Counted from the stretch's first letter, positions 23,733 through 32,263 are shown. The stretch is DNA of 44,061 nt from Streptomyces sp. CC208A (GCF_030010625.1 NZ_JASCXN010000047.1:1-44061); one strand, 5' to 3'. Translations and numbers: made by a program. The notes: generated by a model from the sequence alone, not told the origin.

Positions 23733-24767
23733 TTGAACCATCCCACGGAACCGGCACCTTCCAAGGCGCTGACCCCGCTCGATGACCGCGTCGAACTCGC
23801 CGTCGGCTTCAGTGTCGACCGTCTGTGGCGCGATGACGACCGCGGCCTGCTCGACGAGCCGGCCGCCCGACTCGCCACCGCCCACCGCGCCCTGGCACAA
23901 GCGGTGACCTCGGTGACCTTCTACCGCGTCCTGCTCCAGCGCCTGACCGGCGGCGAGTACGCCATCGACCAGGCCCTCTTCCCCCGCCTCGACCGCACGG
24001 TCCAGCAGCTCAAGCAGGCCGTCGCCATCCGCGACGCCCGCGAGCAGCAGACTGTCGCCGCGCTCGAACCCGTCGAGGCGCAGGCATCCCAAACCCGAGC
24101 GGGCACTGCGGAGTTGAAGGCCCGCGAGGTCGCCCTGCTCCTGGCCATCAGCCAGGGCGCGAAGCTGCACGAGCACCTGCTCACACAGCGGCTGTCCGTG
24201 GTCACCGGCTCCGGCACGAGGATCACTCAGCAGGACTACGAGCGGCTGGAGCGGGCGGGCCTCGTCCAGCGCGACACCTCCCGTCCCCTGCACGCCGGCC
24301 AGCCGGTCACCCTCACCGACGCCGGCCGAGCCGCGCTCACCGCCCGGCCCGCAGACCCGGTCACCGCCCGCCCCGCCCCGCGCCCCGGCGCCTGGCCCAC
24401 CGCCCCACGAACCCGCCGCTTAGGCCGCCTCCAGCCCCTCAAGGACCCCATTGCCCCAGCACCTGTACGACCTGGAGTTCCGGCTCAACGGCTACCGGCC
24501 GGCCACCGCGGAAGTCGGACACGACTTCGACGACCGCATCTCACTGGGCGAGCTGACCACGCTGGCCAAGCACCACACGGCCGACGGCCGCCACAGCTTC
24601 CTCGTCCTGCACGACGACTCCACCATCTACGGCGTCCCCGGCGAGTCGCCGCTGGTCGCCCTGCACCTCACGCGGGACGTGGCCCGCCGGACCTTCACCT
24701 TCGACAGCGAGCGGCTGCCCCTTCTGACACTGGCCCAGTCCTGGCTCGTCCAGCGCGGCTGTCCTGA
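23733..24767 (+). CDS. Helical plus winged-helix protein, 3' end probably frameshifted
   Basis: From TTG 23733 the protein has helices (HRALAQAVTSVTFYRVLLQR, LKQAVAIRDAREQQTVAAL). A winged-helix-like domain follows (KAREVALLLAISQGAKLHEH, ITQQDYERLERAGLVQRD, VTLTDAGRAALTARP). The frame stays open to 24767, overlapping the next gene by over 300 bp with Arg/Pro-rich, non-protein-like sequence. Just after ...RTRR a TAG at 24421-24423 lies one base out of frame. The native end is probably there, at about 230 aa, and a one-base insertion removed it. Possibly a DNA-binding regulator. Confidence 0.6.
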   Translation: MNHPTEPAPSKALTPLDDRVELAVGFSVDRLWRDDDRGLLDEPAARLATAHRALAQAVTSVTFYRVLLQRLTGGEYAIDQALFPRLDRTVQQLKQAVAIRDAREQQTVAALEPVEAQASQTRAGTAELKAREVALLLAISQGAKLHEHLLTQRLSVVTGSGTRITQQDYERLERAGLVQRDTSRPLHAGQPVTLTDAGRAALTARPADPVTARPAPRPGAWPTAPRTRRLGRLQPLKDPIAPAPVRPGVPAQRLPAGHRGSRTRLRRPHLTGRADHAGQAPHGRRPPQLPRPARRLHHLRRPRRVAAGRPAPHAGRGPPDLHLRQRAAAPSDTGPVLARPARLS

Positions 24768-25152
24768 CGGCGCCGTCGACCTGCCAGACGGCCTCGGCAC
24801 GCTGCCCGCCGACGAGACCACCACGGCCCTGGAACGGCGCCTCCTCCACACGGGCAACCGGTACACGCTCGTGGACAGCCACGTCGGCGAGGGATACCCG
24901 ACGCTGGAGACCATGGTGCTGCTGAAGGCCGTGAATCCCGACCAGACGTACCCCTACCGCCTGCTGCTCGAAGTCACCGACCTTCAGGCCGGCACCCGCC
25001 GGCTGCGCGAGGGAGCCTTCGAGACCGCGGAGGCGGCCCGCGTCTGGCTGGAGGACCGCAGCACCCCGCTGCCGGCACCCGCCCCCACCACCATCCGCGG
25101 CCTCCCGGCAGGGCCCGCGGCACCGGCTTCTGCCCGGGGCCGTACCCGCTGA
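24451..25152 (+). CDS. Hypothetical protein
   Basis: A 233-aa protein from TTG 24451 with AAGGA 6 nt upstream. It has well-formed alpha/beta sequence (HLYDLEFRLNGYRPATAEVG, HSFLVLHDDSTIYGVPG, LLLEVTDLQAGTRRLREGAF) and a Pro/Ala tail. No recognised motif. It is the last gene before the palindromic operator at 25185-25211, which may also end its transcript. Confidence 0.75.
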   Translation: MPQHLYDLEFRLNGYRPATAEVGHDFDDRISLGELTTLAKHHTADGRHSFLVLHDDSTIYGVPGESPLVALHLTRDVARRTFTFDSERLPLLTLAQSWLVQRGCPDGAVDLPDGLGTLPADETTTALERRLLHTGNRYTLVDSHVGEGYPTLETMVLLKAVNPDQTYPYRLLLEVTDLQAGTRRLREGAFETAEAARVWLEDRSTPLPAPAPTTIRGLPAGPAAPASARGRTR

Positions 25153-25184
25153 CCGGGCGGCGGGAGCGGCGAAAGGTAGCAGCA

Positions 25185-25211
25185 AAATCCCGGTTAGGTA
25201 AACCGGGATTT
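25185..25211. promoter_or_regulatory. Perfect 11-bp palindrome, likely operator
   Basis: AAATCCCGGTT (25185-25195), a 5-bp centre AGGTA, and AACCGGGATTT (25201-25211). The minus strand reads CCCGGTTTACCTAA, matching CCCGGTTCACCTAA at 21149-21162. The flanks are AT-rich for this genome. It lies about 80 bp before the start at 25294, with TAGGTA in the centre as a possible -10. Part of the upstream gene's terminator function is possible too. Confidence 0.65.
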
Positions 25212-25293
25212 CTCCGGATCCTTGATGTCACCAGCCCGGAGCGACTGCTTCCGGCCCTTCCCGCCTGCCCGCTTCAAGGAGAGGAGTCTGCCC

Positions 25294-25746
25294 GTGCCCG
25301 AAGAAGCCGACGACGACGTTCTTGTCGCTGTTGCCCGACAGATCGAGGACCACTTCGGCGTGAGCGTCGAGGTGCTGCGCGAGACCGTGCGCGCCAGCCC
25401 CGCCCCGTCGTTCCTGCCCAGCGCGGTGGTGCGCTGGTACGAGGACCTCGAAGAGGCCCAGAGCCTGCTCGCTGCCGCCGAGGACGAGCTCGTCGAAGCC
25501 CTGCAACGCGCCCCGGCCGGGGAGTTGGACGAGCACGTCATGACGCTCGCGCAGCGTGTCTACACCGCGCTCGCCATCCGCGACGGCCGCGCGCTCACCG
25601 TCCGCCACCTCCTGGAGGACTATCCCCTGCCCGAGCAGCCGGCCACCAGCCGTGTTGCCCGCCGCAGCGGGCCCGTCCTGACCACCACCGCGGTGCCCAG
25701 GGCCGCACCCCCCGCCGTATCCGTCCCCGTCAGGAGCCGTCGATGA
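25294..25746 (+). CDS. Small helical protein with IRD motif (paralogue set)
   Basis: A 150-aa protein from GTG 25294, preceded by AAGGAGAGGAG at 7 nt. It is helical: VVRWYEDLEEAQSLLAAAED and VMTLAQRVYTALAIRDGRAL. The AIRDGR element recurs in similar places in the 23733 and 26166 proteins. The tail is Pro/Ala-rich and ends in RSRR. It is the first gene after the operator. Function unknown. The stop overlaps the next ATG. Confidence 0.78.
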   Translation: MPEEADDDVLVAVARQIEDHFGVSVEVLRETVRASPAPSFLPSAVVRWYEDLEEAQSLLAAAEDELVEALQRAPAGELDEHVMTLAQRVYTALAIRDGRALTVRHLLEDYPLPEQPATSRVARRSGPVLTTTAVPRAAPPAVSVPVRSRR

Positions 25747-26165
25747 GCGTACGTACCAAGCCCAGCAGCCAGGACGACCGTCTTGCCGAGGTCTTCGGCG
25801 CCCCGGTCGACCAGCTGTACCAGGCGGCCGACACCGACACCCGGCTCCGCAACGCCCTGGAGCTGCGCTCCCACCTGGCCCTGACGGAGGAGCAAGTGGA
25901 CCGGGTCCGAGACCGCGTCCACGCCCGCAGCGCCCCCGACCGCAGCATGGACGAGCTGTCGGAGGACGAGCTGCGGATGGACACGTACTGGATGGAGGCC
26001 GCGCTCACGACCCGCCGCAGTTACCTCACCGCCCTCGACGAGGTCCTTAGCGCCGAGCCCTCACCCGAACCACCCCGGCCGGTGACGTTCGCCCAACCGG
26101 TCATCACTGCCCGAATGATCCCGACGTCCGGGGAGACGACGGCGCGCCCGGCGAGAGGACGCTGA
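25743..26165 (+). CDS. Small helical protein
   Basis: A 140-aa protein from ATG 25743 (ATGA overlap). Charged helices (TRLRNALELRSHLALTEEQ, VRDRVHARSAP, MDTYWMEAALTTRRSYLTAL) have the two-long-helix plan of its neighbours, with a Pro-rich tail. LAEVFGAPVDQLYQ at the front resembles the ERIEALYGRPRADL front of the next protein. Function unknown. Confidence 0.75.
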   Translation: MSVRTKPSSQDDRLAEVFGAPVDQLYQAADTDTRLRNALELRSHLALTEEQVDRVRDRVHARSAPDRSMDELSEDELRMDTYWMEAALTTRRSYLTALDEVLSAEPSPEPPRPVTFAQPVITARMIPTSGETTARPARGR

Positions 26166-26558
26166 TTGCCCCACCCCGTATCGCAATCGCTCACCGAGCG
26201 GATCGAAGCCCTCTACGGCCGGCCTCGGGCCGACCTTGAAGCCCACGCCGCCGCCACCGACCGGCCGACCATGCTGGCCGCCCTCCTCGACGCCTGCTCC
26301 ACCGTCGAACTCGCCGAGAAGAACATCGCCTTCCAGCGCGAGCGCCTTCTTCAGCTCGCCGACCCGGGCCGCGACATCGGCCCCGCCGCCGCCGGCCACC
26401 TCCTCGACTGCAGCCGCCGGATCGCCGAATCGGTCACCATCCGCGACACCCAGGCCCGTCACACCACCGCCGTGATCCAAAGCCTCCACCGCGCCCCGGT
26501 CCCCGCCACCACACCGGTCGCCCCGGCGGCGACCGCCCGCGCCGCGCGCACTCGCTGA
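26166..26558 (+). CDS. Small helical protein with IRD motif
   Basis: A 130-aa protein from TTG 26166, directly after the previous stop. Two long helices (DACSTVELAEKNIAFQRERL and CSRRIAESVTIRDTQARHTT) are joined by a Gly/Pro loop. The TIRDTQA element matches the AIRD elements of the 23733 and 25294 proteins. Disordered Ala/Pro tail. Function unknown. Confidence 0.75.
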   Translation: MPHPVSQSLTERIEALYGRPRADLEAHAAATDRPTMLAALLDACSTVELAEKNIAFQRERLLQLADPGRDIGPAAAGHLLDCSRRIAESVTIRDTQARHTTAVIQSLHRAPVPATTPVAPAATARAARTR

Positions 26559-26591
26559 ACACCGCCCCGCCCCCCTTCCAGGAGTACACCC

Positions 26592-27428
26592 ATGCCTGCA
26601 TCCGGCCCGCCCGGCCCCGCCCACCGTGAACTCGACCAGGTCGTCCAGGTCCTGGAGACGATCTCGCCGAGGTGGAACGCCTGGATCCTGATGAGCCTGA
26701 CCACCCCCGCCCGCTACATGGACCTCAAGGCCCGCATGCCGTGGCTGCACGACGGTCAGTTCCAGCCCAAGCTCCGCCTCCTCGAGTCCGACGGCCTGGT
26801 CCAGCGCACCGAGCACACCCGGCGTCACGTCGTTTACGGGCTCACCGACCGGGGCACCCGCCTGCTGCCCGTTCTTGACGCCTTCGCCGAGTGGGGCCAG
26901 CAGCACCTGGAACGCCCCACCGTGACCGATCCCGTCACCAGGAAGGAAACGCCCCGTCCGGTGGCCAAGGCCGAGGAGATCGAGGACGCCCTCGCGCTGA
27001 TCTCTCCCCGGCACGCCACCGCGATCCTGTGGGCGCTGCGGGACCGTGGCGCCTCCACCGCGGCGGCCCTGGGTTCCTCCGTGCTGCCCGACGCCCACCC
27101 CACGGCGGTCTACTATCCGCTCAACCACCTGGTGACGAAGGGCCTCGTCACGCGGGACCGTGAACGCAAGTTCACGCTCAGCGCCGCCGGCCGGGCCCTG
27201 ACCCCCGCCTACCGGGCTCTCACCGCTTGGGCCACCGGCCGACCCGCCGCCCCTGCAGCCGCGCCACGGCCGGCTCCCGTGCCCACGCAGACCGGCTCCG
27301 CGGTCAAGGCCGCCGGTGCCGTGCTGGCGACCAGCTCGGCAAGCCCCGCCTGGAAGTCCGGCGACCTGTTCTCCCACCCGCCCATCGCCCGGCCGGTCCC
27401 GGCGCCGACGGGAGGCGTACGCCGATGA
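26592..27428 (+). CDS. HxlR-type regulator with two winged-helix domains
   Basis: A 278-aa protein from ATG 26592 (AGGAG about 7 nt upstream). Domain 1 (about 12-105) reads VLETISPRWNAWILMSL, MDLKARMPWLHDGQFQPKL and RHVVYGLTDRGTRLLPVLD, the HxlR winged helix. Domain 2 (about 130-210) repeats it in a looser form: ALISPRHATAILWALRD, YYPLNHLVTKGLVTRD, KFTLSAAGRAL. The Pro/Ala tail is long. HxlR proteins usually have one domain and bind DNA as dimers, so a fused pair could bind as one chain. It is a candidate for the factor that binds the nearby palindromes. Confidence 0.8.
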   Translation: MPASGPPGPAHRELDQVVQVLETISPRWNAWILMSLTTPARYMDLKARMPWLHDGQFQPKLRLLESDGLVQRTEHTRRHVVYGLTDRGTRLLPVLDAFAEWGQQHLERPTVTDPVTRKETPRPVAKAEEIEDALALISPRHATAILWALRDRGASTAAALGSSVLPDAHPTAVYYPLNHLVTKGLVTRDRERKFTLSAAGRALTPAYRALTAWATGRPAAPAAAPRPAPVPTQTGSAVKAAGAVLATSSASPAWKSGDLFSHPPIARPVPAPTGGVRR

Positions 27429-27847
27429 GCGACACCACCGAGCCCGGGCCGGTGGAGGCCCTCGGGAGCAAGACCGCCCGGGACGCCCTGGCCGCCCGCG
27501 GCCTAGCCCTCGGCTCCCACCCGCCCGGCACCGCCCTCGCCACCCTCGCCAGCTTGATCCGCGAAACGGCCGCGAACGTGGACGAGGTACAGCAGAAACT
27601 CCTGCAGCGGGCGGACATGGCCATCCGCCAGCTCCAGTCCGTGACCCTGGGGCGCGACCGGTACCGGCACGGCTCCACCGACGGACTGCTGCAGTCCCTC
27701 GGCACCGAGATCGACACCCTCGTCGCCCGCCGAGGCGAAGGCATCCAGCTCCTGCGGACGCTCACCACCAGCTACGCCGACCTGCGCGGCGCACCCAAGC
27801 CGCCCCCGAGACCCCGCCTGCCCGCACCCCGCCGCGGCGGGCCGTAG
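27425..27847 (+). CDS. Small helical protein
   Basis: A 140-aa protein from ATG 27425 (ATGA overlap with the regulator). Helices LASLIRETAANVDEVQQKLL and ADMAIRQLQSVTLGRDRYR place SVTLGRD where the related proteins have SVTIRD or AVAIRD. The end is Pro/Arg-rich and basic. Coupling to the HxlR regulator suggests joint function. No known domain. Confidence 0.75.
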   Translation: MSDTTEPGPVEALGSKTARDALAARGLALGSHPPGTALATLASLIRETAANVDEVQQKLLQRADMAIRQLQSVTLGRDRYRHGSTDGLLQSLGTEIDTLVARRGEGIQLLRTLTTSYADLRGAPKPPPRPRLPAPRRGGP

Positions 27848-27924
27848 CCCTCTCCCTCTCCGCCTTCTTCATTTCTTCACCCGCGCGCGGCGGGTGGGCC
27901 GCTTCCTTCTCCCGACGAAAGCAC

Positions 27925-29211
27925 ATGAACGACTTCGTGATCGCCGGCCCCCGGCACGCCCTGCTGCCCCAGCTGTCCCTGCTGCGGCGGATCTACCTTC
28001 CCCGTACGGCCGACGCCGCCGCGTTCGCGATGTCCACCTACGGCATCCCGCTCATCGTGCTCGCCACCACCCAGTCCGCCACCCTCACCGGCATCGCGTT
28101 CGCCCTGGAGTGGGTGCCCCGCCTCGCCGCGTTCTCGCTCGCCGGACAGGTCGTGGACCGGCACGGCACCAAGCGGGTCTTCCGCATCGCCTCGGTCCTG
28201 CGCGCCCTGGTGGTCGTGGCCGCCGCCTTCGTCCTGCCCACGCAGGCCGGCGGGGTGGGCGCCACCGTCACGGTGATGGCGCTCGCCGCGATCACCGGCG
28301 TCGTCACCGAGTTCTCGTACATCGCCGCCGAGACCGCCGGCGCGACCGCCAGCAAGGACGCCGGCGACCGCGCGCACCGGGTGCAGTCCGTCCTCCTCGG
28401 CATCGACCAGACCGCCACCCTCGCCGGGCCCGCACTCGCCGGATTCCTCCTGCACGGGGTCGGCGTCACCGGCACCCTGCTCACGATGGCCGCCTGCTCC
28501 CTGCTCGGCGCGCTGCTCGCTCCCTGGCACCGCGAACCCCGGCTCGTTCCGCCTGCGGCCCCCGCGCTCGCCGGACTGCGCACGGGCTGGCGGACGCTCA
28601 TCTCCCTCCCGGCGCTCGCCTGGCTGATCACCGGACTTACCGTCTCCAACCTGGCCACCGGGTTCCTGCAGGCCGCGGCCCCGGTCATCGTGGTGCAGCA
28701 CATGGGTCAGTCCAGCGCCGCCGTCGGCGTGATCTGGTCCGCAGCCGCCGCAGCCTCCCTGCTCGCTGTCGCGTTGTGTCGCTTCGCGATCGACCGCCTC
28801 GGTCTGTGGCCGGCCGGGGCCGCCAGCGCGGCCGTCGCCGCCCTGGCAGGGCTCGCCGTCTCCCAGGCCGGCGACTACACCCACTTCCTCGTCCTGATCG
28901 CCGTCCTCATGGCCGGCGAAGGCGGCATGACCGTCGTCCTGCGCACCCTGCGCTCCCACCTCATCCCCGAGCCGGTCTTCGGTGCCACCCTCGCCGTCAC
29001 GATCCTCGTGATGCTCCTGCCCTTCCCGCTCGCCGGCATCCTCGTCGCCCTTACCCCCGCCACCGCGATCGGCCACGTCCTGACCGCCTGCGCCGTCCTC
29101 CAGGCCGCTGGTCTCACCGCCGCGTTCTGGCGTCTGCGCCGCGAACCCGCCATGCGAGCCCGCCGCACCGCCCACACGGCCCCACCGCCCGGAGCACCCC
29201 AGCCCCAATGA
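27925..29211 (+). CDS. MFS transporter coupled to an ATP-grasp ligase
   Basis: A 428-aa protein with about 12 membrane segments and the loop GQVVDRHGTKRVFRIASVL after segment 2, the MFS signature. Examples of segments are MALAAITGVVTEFSY, GVTGTLLTMAACSLLGALLA and LAVTILVMLLPFPLAGILVAL. The stop overlaps the ATG of the ATP-grasp gene (ATGA). Export of the ligase product, as BacE does for bacilysin made with BacD, is the obvious guess. ATG 27925 has only a weak site (GACGAAAG). Confidence 0.82.
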   Translation: MNDFVIAGPRHALLPQLSLLRRIYLPRTADAAAFAMSTYGIPLIVLATTQSATLTGIAFALEWVPRLAAFSLAGQVVDRHGTKRVFRIASVLRALVVVAAAFVLPTQAGGVGATVTVMALAAITGVVTEFSYIAAETAGATASKDAGDRAHRVQSVLLGIDQTATLAGPALAGFLLHGVGVTGTLLTMAACSLLGALLAPWHREPRLVPPAAPALAGLRTGWRTLISLPALAWLITGLTVSNLATGFLQAAAPVIVVQHMGQSSAAVGVIWSAAAAASLLAVALCRFAIDRLGLWPAGAASAAVAALAGLAVSQAGDYTHFLVLIAVLMAGEGGMTVVLRTLRSHLIPEPVFGATLAVTILVMLLPFPLAGILVALTPATAIGHVLTACAVLQAAGLTAAFWRLRREPAMRARRTAHTAPPPGAPQPQ

Positions 29212-30713
29212 CCACCACACCTCTGTCGCAGTTCAGCGCCGACCAGGCCCTGTGCGCCTCCTCCCTCGTCCGCGGCCTCGCCGAACGGCTCACCGCCCTG
29301 CCCGCCACCGAGGCGAACGGCCTCGCCGGCCACCTCCTCGCCCCCGGCGGCCTGGCCACCGACATGCGCCGCCTGCTGCACGCCGCCGCCCGCCACACCA
29401 CCACCCGCCAAGACAAGGACCCCTCCGTGACCCTCTCTCCGGCCTCCTCCCCGCAGAAGACCACCGGCCGCCCCACGGTCCTGATCGTCGCCCCCGGCGA
29501 CCAGGTGTACCGGGGCTACTGCCTGGAGCAGGTCGCCGCCGCCTACGACGTCGTCGCCATCACCCCGCACACCCTCACCTGGGAAGCGGAGCACGTCGTC
29601 GACCACGAAGTCGCCGACCCGCACCAGCTCGACCAGCTGCTCGCCGCAGGCGAGGCGCTCGCCGCCCGGCATACCCTCGCCGGCGTCCTGACCTGGAACG
29701 AGCCCCTGCTCGTCCACACCGCCCGCCTCGCCGAGCACCTCGGCCTGTGCACGAACCCGGCGTCCGTGATGGAGAACTGCCGCGACAAGCACGCCACCCG
29801 CCGCCTCCTGGCCGCCCACCGGATTCCCTCGGCGCGCTCGGGCCGCGTCGTCGACCTGCTGCAGGCCACGATCCTGGCCGAGGACATCGGATACCCGGTC
29901 GTCCTCAAGCCCGCCGGCCAGGCCGGAAGCGTCGGCGTCATCCGCGTCGACAACAGCGAAGACCTCGCCTCCGCCTTCGACTTCGCCGCCGCCGGCGCCG
30001 CGCTGGCCGGAGGCCAGAACACCGACGTCCTGGTCGAGGAGTACCTCGACGGCCCGGAGATCAGCGTCGAGTGCGTCACCCAGCACGGCATCACCCACGC
30101 CGTCGCCGTCACCCGCAAGAAGCTCGGCTTCGAGCCGTACTTCGAGGAGACCGGCCACACCGTCGACGCCGCCGACCCGCTGCTCGCCCGGGTCGCCCCG
30201 ATCGCCGCCGCCGCGATCCGCGCGCTCGGCATCGACCACGGCATCCAGCACGTCGAGATGCGCCTCACCACCTCCGGCCCGCGGATCATCGAGATCAACG
30301 GCCGTATCGGCGGCGACCTCATCGGCCACCTGGTCCGCCTCGCCACCGGCCTCGACCTGCCCCGCATCGCCGCCGACCTCGCCTGCGGCACTACCCCCCG
30401 CCTGGAGCGCACCCGCCTGCGCGCCGCCGGCATCGCCCTCCTCTACCCGGAGACCTCCGGCACCCTCACCCACCGCTCCATCGACCGGGGCTTTATCGAC
30501 CGCACCCGGTGGCTCGACCTCGTCCAGTGGATCGGCACCGTCGGCGACCGGATCGTCCTGCCCCCGGAGGGCGACGTCGACGTCGCCCGCGCCGGCCTCT
30601 ACGTCGTCACCGGCTACGACGCCGCCAAGGTCGAAGAACGCCTTGCCGAGACCGCACGGCAGATCACCCTCACCGTCCAGCCCGCCACCAAGGCCGCGGG
30701 AGCCGCCGCGTGA
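29208..30713 (+). CDS. ATP-grasp ligase, L-amino acid ligase-like
   Basis: A 501-aa protein from ATG 29208. Residues 1-75 form a small helical front of unknown role. A GTG at 29427 with AAGGA upstream could give a shorter form starting VTLSPASS. Then TVLIVAPGDQVYRGYCLEQV begins a preATP-grasp domain. The ATP-grasp core has the nucleotide Lys in VVLKPAGQAGSVGV (near 234), LVEEYLDGPEISVE, and the metal-binding Glu/Asn in RIIEINGRIGGD (near 362-364). Such enzymes form peptide or amide bonds through acyl phosphates. Substrates are unknown. The stop overlaps the next start. Confidence 0.85.
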   Translation: MTTTPLSQFSADQALCASSLVRGLAERLTALPATEANGLAGHLLAPGGLATDMRRLLHAAARHTTTRQDKDPSVTLSPASSPQKTTGRPTVLIVAPGDQVYRGYCLEQVAAAYDVVAITPHTLTWEAEHVVDHEVADPHQLDQLLAAGEALAARHTLAGVLTWNEPLLVHTARLAEHLGLCTNPASVMENCRDKHATRRLLAAHRIPSARSGRVVDLLQATILAEDIGYPVVLKPAGQAGSVGVIRVDNSEDLASAFDFAAAGAALAGGQNTDVLVEEYLDGPEISVECVTQHGITHAVAVTRKKLGFEPYFEETGHTVDAADPLLARVAPIAAAAIRALGIDHGIQHVEMRLTTSGPRIIEINGRIGGDLIGHLVRLATGLDLPRIAADLACGTTPRLERTRLRAAGIALLYPETSGTLTHRSIDRGFIDRTRWLDLVQWIGTVGDRIVLPPEGDVDVARAGLYVVTGYDAAKVEERLAETARQITLTVQPATKAAGAAA

Positions 30714-31561
30714 CGGACGATCTGCCCCGCCGCATCTACCCGCCCGAAGGCGACGTGTACGTCTCCCCGCGCTACCTGGCCGGATCCAACGGCATCGGTG
30801 ATGCCGGCTTCGCCCCCGTCGCCCACTGGCCCCGCCACGACTTCGACGACGGCCCCTGCCAGCTGCTGGTCAGCTCGCCGGACGGCCGCATCCGCATCGG
30901 CTGGTACGGCGACGACTTCGAGCTGTGGAAGATTACCGCCTGCGAGGACGCCTCCGGTCCGACACGCTGGGCGGCGAACTTCAACCACGTCACCCCCGCC
31001 GAACTCGTCGCGGGCCTGACCACCGCCCTCGCACAGGACTGGGTCGAAGGCAACGACCGCTTCCTCGAATCGCCCTCGTGGCATTGGCGCCCCAAAATCC
31101 AGCCCCTGATCGACGCGGGCTGGACCCGCGAACCTTCCCGGCACGGGGAGATCGAGTTCGTGGCACCCGACGGCAACGCGGGCGTGTCCATCGATACCCT
31201 CAGCCAGCACCCGGACGAGGAGACGGTCGAGCTGTGGGCCGGACCGCCCGGCTGGGGCACCCGCGCTGAGGCCCGGTTCACCTCCAGCACCCCGGCCCAC
31301 CTGATCGCCGCCACCGCGGCGGCCTTCACCGACCCGGCCCCGGTCCTGCGCTACCGCGAGCACCTCTCCCCACGACTCGCGGCCCTGGCCCACCTCACCC
31401 CCGTCACCCCACCGAAGCCTCCGACCCCCACCCCGCTCGACGTCCAGCGAACCCTGCGCCGGCCGCCGATGCTCACCACACGCAGCGTGCCCCGGTGGAA
31501 CACCTCCACCCCTGTCCCAGCTGCCGCAGCTCCGACACCGGCACGTGCGGTACGCCGCTGA
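30710..31561 (+). CDS. DUF317 protein, two repeats
   Basis: A 283-aa protein from GTG 30710 (GTGA overlap). Two DUF317-like halves are visible: VYVSPRYLAGSNGIGDAGF...RIRIGWYGDDFELWKITA...PAELVAGLTTALAQDW, then WRPKIQPLIDAGWTRE...VSIDTLSQHPDEETVELWAG...PAHLIAATAAAFTDP. This family is nearly confined to Streptomyces and its plasmids; its function is unknown. The tail is Pro/Thr-rich. Confidence 0.82.
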   Translation: MTDDLPRRIYPPEGDVYVSPRYLAGSNGIGDAGFAPVAHWPRHDFDDGPCQLLVSSPDGRIRIGWYGDDFELWKITACEDASGPTRWAANFNHVTPAELVAGLTTALAQDWVEGNDRFLESPSWHWRPKIQPLIDAGWTREPSRHGEIEFVAPDGNAGVSIDTLSQHPDEETVELWAGPPGWGTRAEARFTSSTPAHLIAATAAAFTDPAPVLRYREHLSPRLAALAHLTPVTPPKPPTPTPLDVQRTLRRPPMLTTRSVPRWNTSTPVPAAAAPTPARAVRR

Positions 31562-31747
31562 CCGGGCGTTCCGGTCCCACCGCACGCGAAGGGCTTCGTC
31601 GGAACCCGTCCGCCTTGCCTGCTGGAGAGCGGCGTCGACCTGTGCGGACCGCACCTCCCCGCATGTCACGCACAACCGCCGCAGCGGGACCGAACACGCC
31701 CGTAAATGACAGATATCGACCGCCCGCTGCCGTTTTAGGGAGGCTAT

Positions 31748-32233
31748 GTGCCCCAAGCGAGCGAGGGAGAGGCCCACACCACCTCACCCGACACAGCCCC
31801 GCATCCTGTCGGCCCGCAAGGCTTCTGGCTCGCCGATGACGACTTCGCCCTCCGGCTGCACAACGCGACGCTGATATGGCTCGAGCTGGCGGACAACATG
31901 ATCGACGACGGCTTCCCTCTGTTTGAGGCGCTGGCCGGCGCTCACGCCTTTGCACCCGACCTGCTCGGCGTGCCCGCGGTGTACGGCCCGATCGTCGAAG
32001 CCGAAGCCGTCAACCGGATACTCCGATCCGTGGATCTGCCCGTTGACTCGTACGTCAGCCCCGCCACCAGGCAGGCCCTCCGCAGCATCGGAGACATGCC
32101 CGCGGGGATGCAGCAGCAGATCCTGCGGACGGCTGCTCGCCGCTACACCTCAACCGTCCTGCTGCCACGCCGAAACGCCCCAGCCCGTCCTGCCCCGCCT
32201 CCACCCGAGCCCGGACCTGGACACAAGCGGTGA
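31748..32233 (+). CDS. Hypothetical protein
   Basis: A 161-aa protein from GTG 31748, with AGGGAGG 4 nt upstream (the ATG at 31746 is in another frame). The core reads FWLADDDFALRLHNATLIWL, DDGFPLFEALAGAHAF and RQALRSIGDMPAGMQQQIL, mainly helical. The Pro-rich end is typical of the neighbouring proteins. MPAGMQQQIL resembles MPLDEQRSLV near the end of the next protein, so the two may share a C-terminal helical unit. Function unknown. Confidence 0.75.
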   Translation: MPQASEGEAHTTSPDTAPHPVGPQGFWLADDDFALRLHNATLIWLELADNMIDDGFPLFEALAGAHAFAPDLLGVPAVYGPIVEAEAVNRILRSVDLPVDSYVSPATRQALRSIGDMPAGMQQQILRTAARRYTSTVLLPRRNAPARPAPPPPEPGPGHKR

Positions 32234-32263
32234 CCACAGCCCCCTGCCCCATCTGGAGTTCCC

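Noticed and set aside
24424..24767. C-terminal extension of the 23733 protein as real protein
   Set aside because: Arg/Pro-rich shadow sequence over the well-supported 24451 gene; more likely read-through after an indel.
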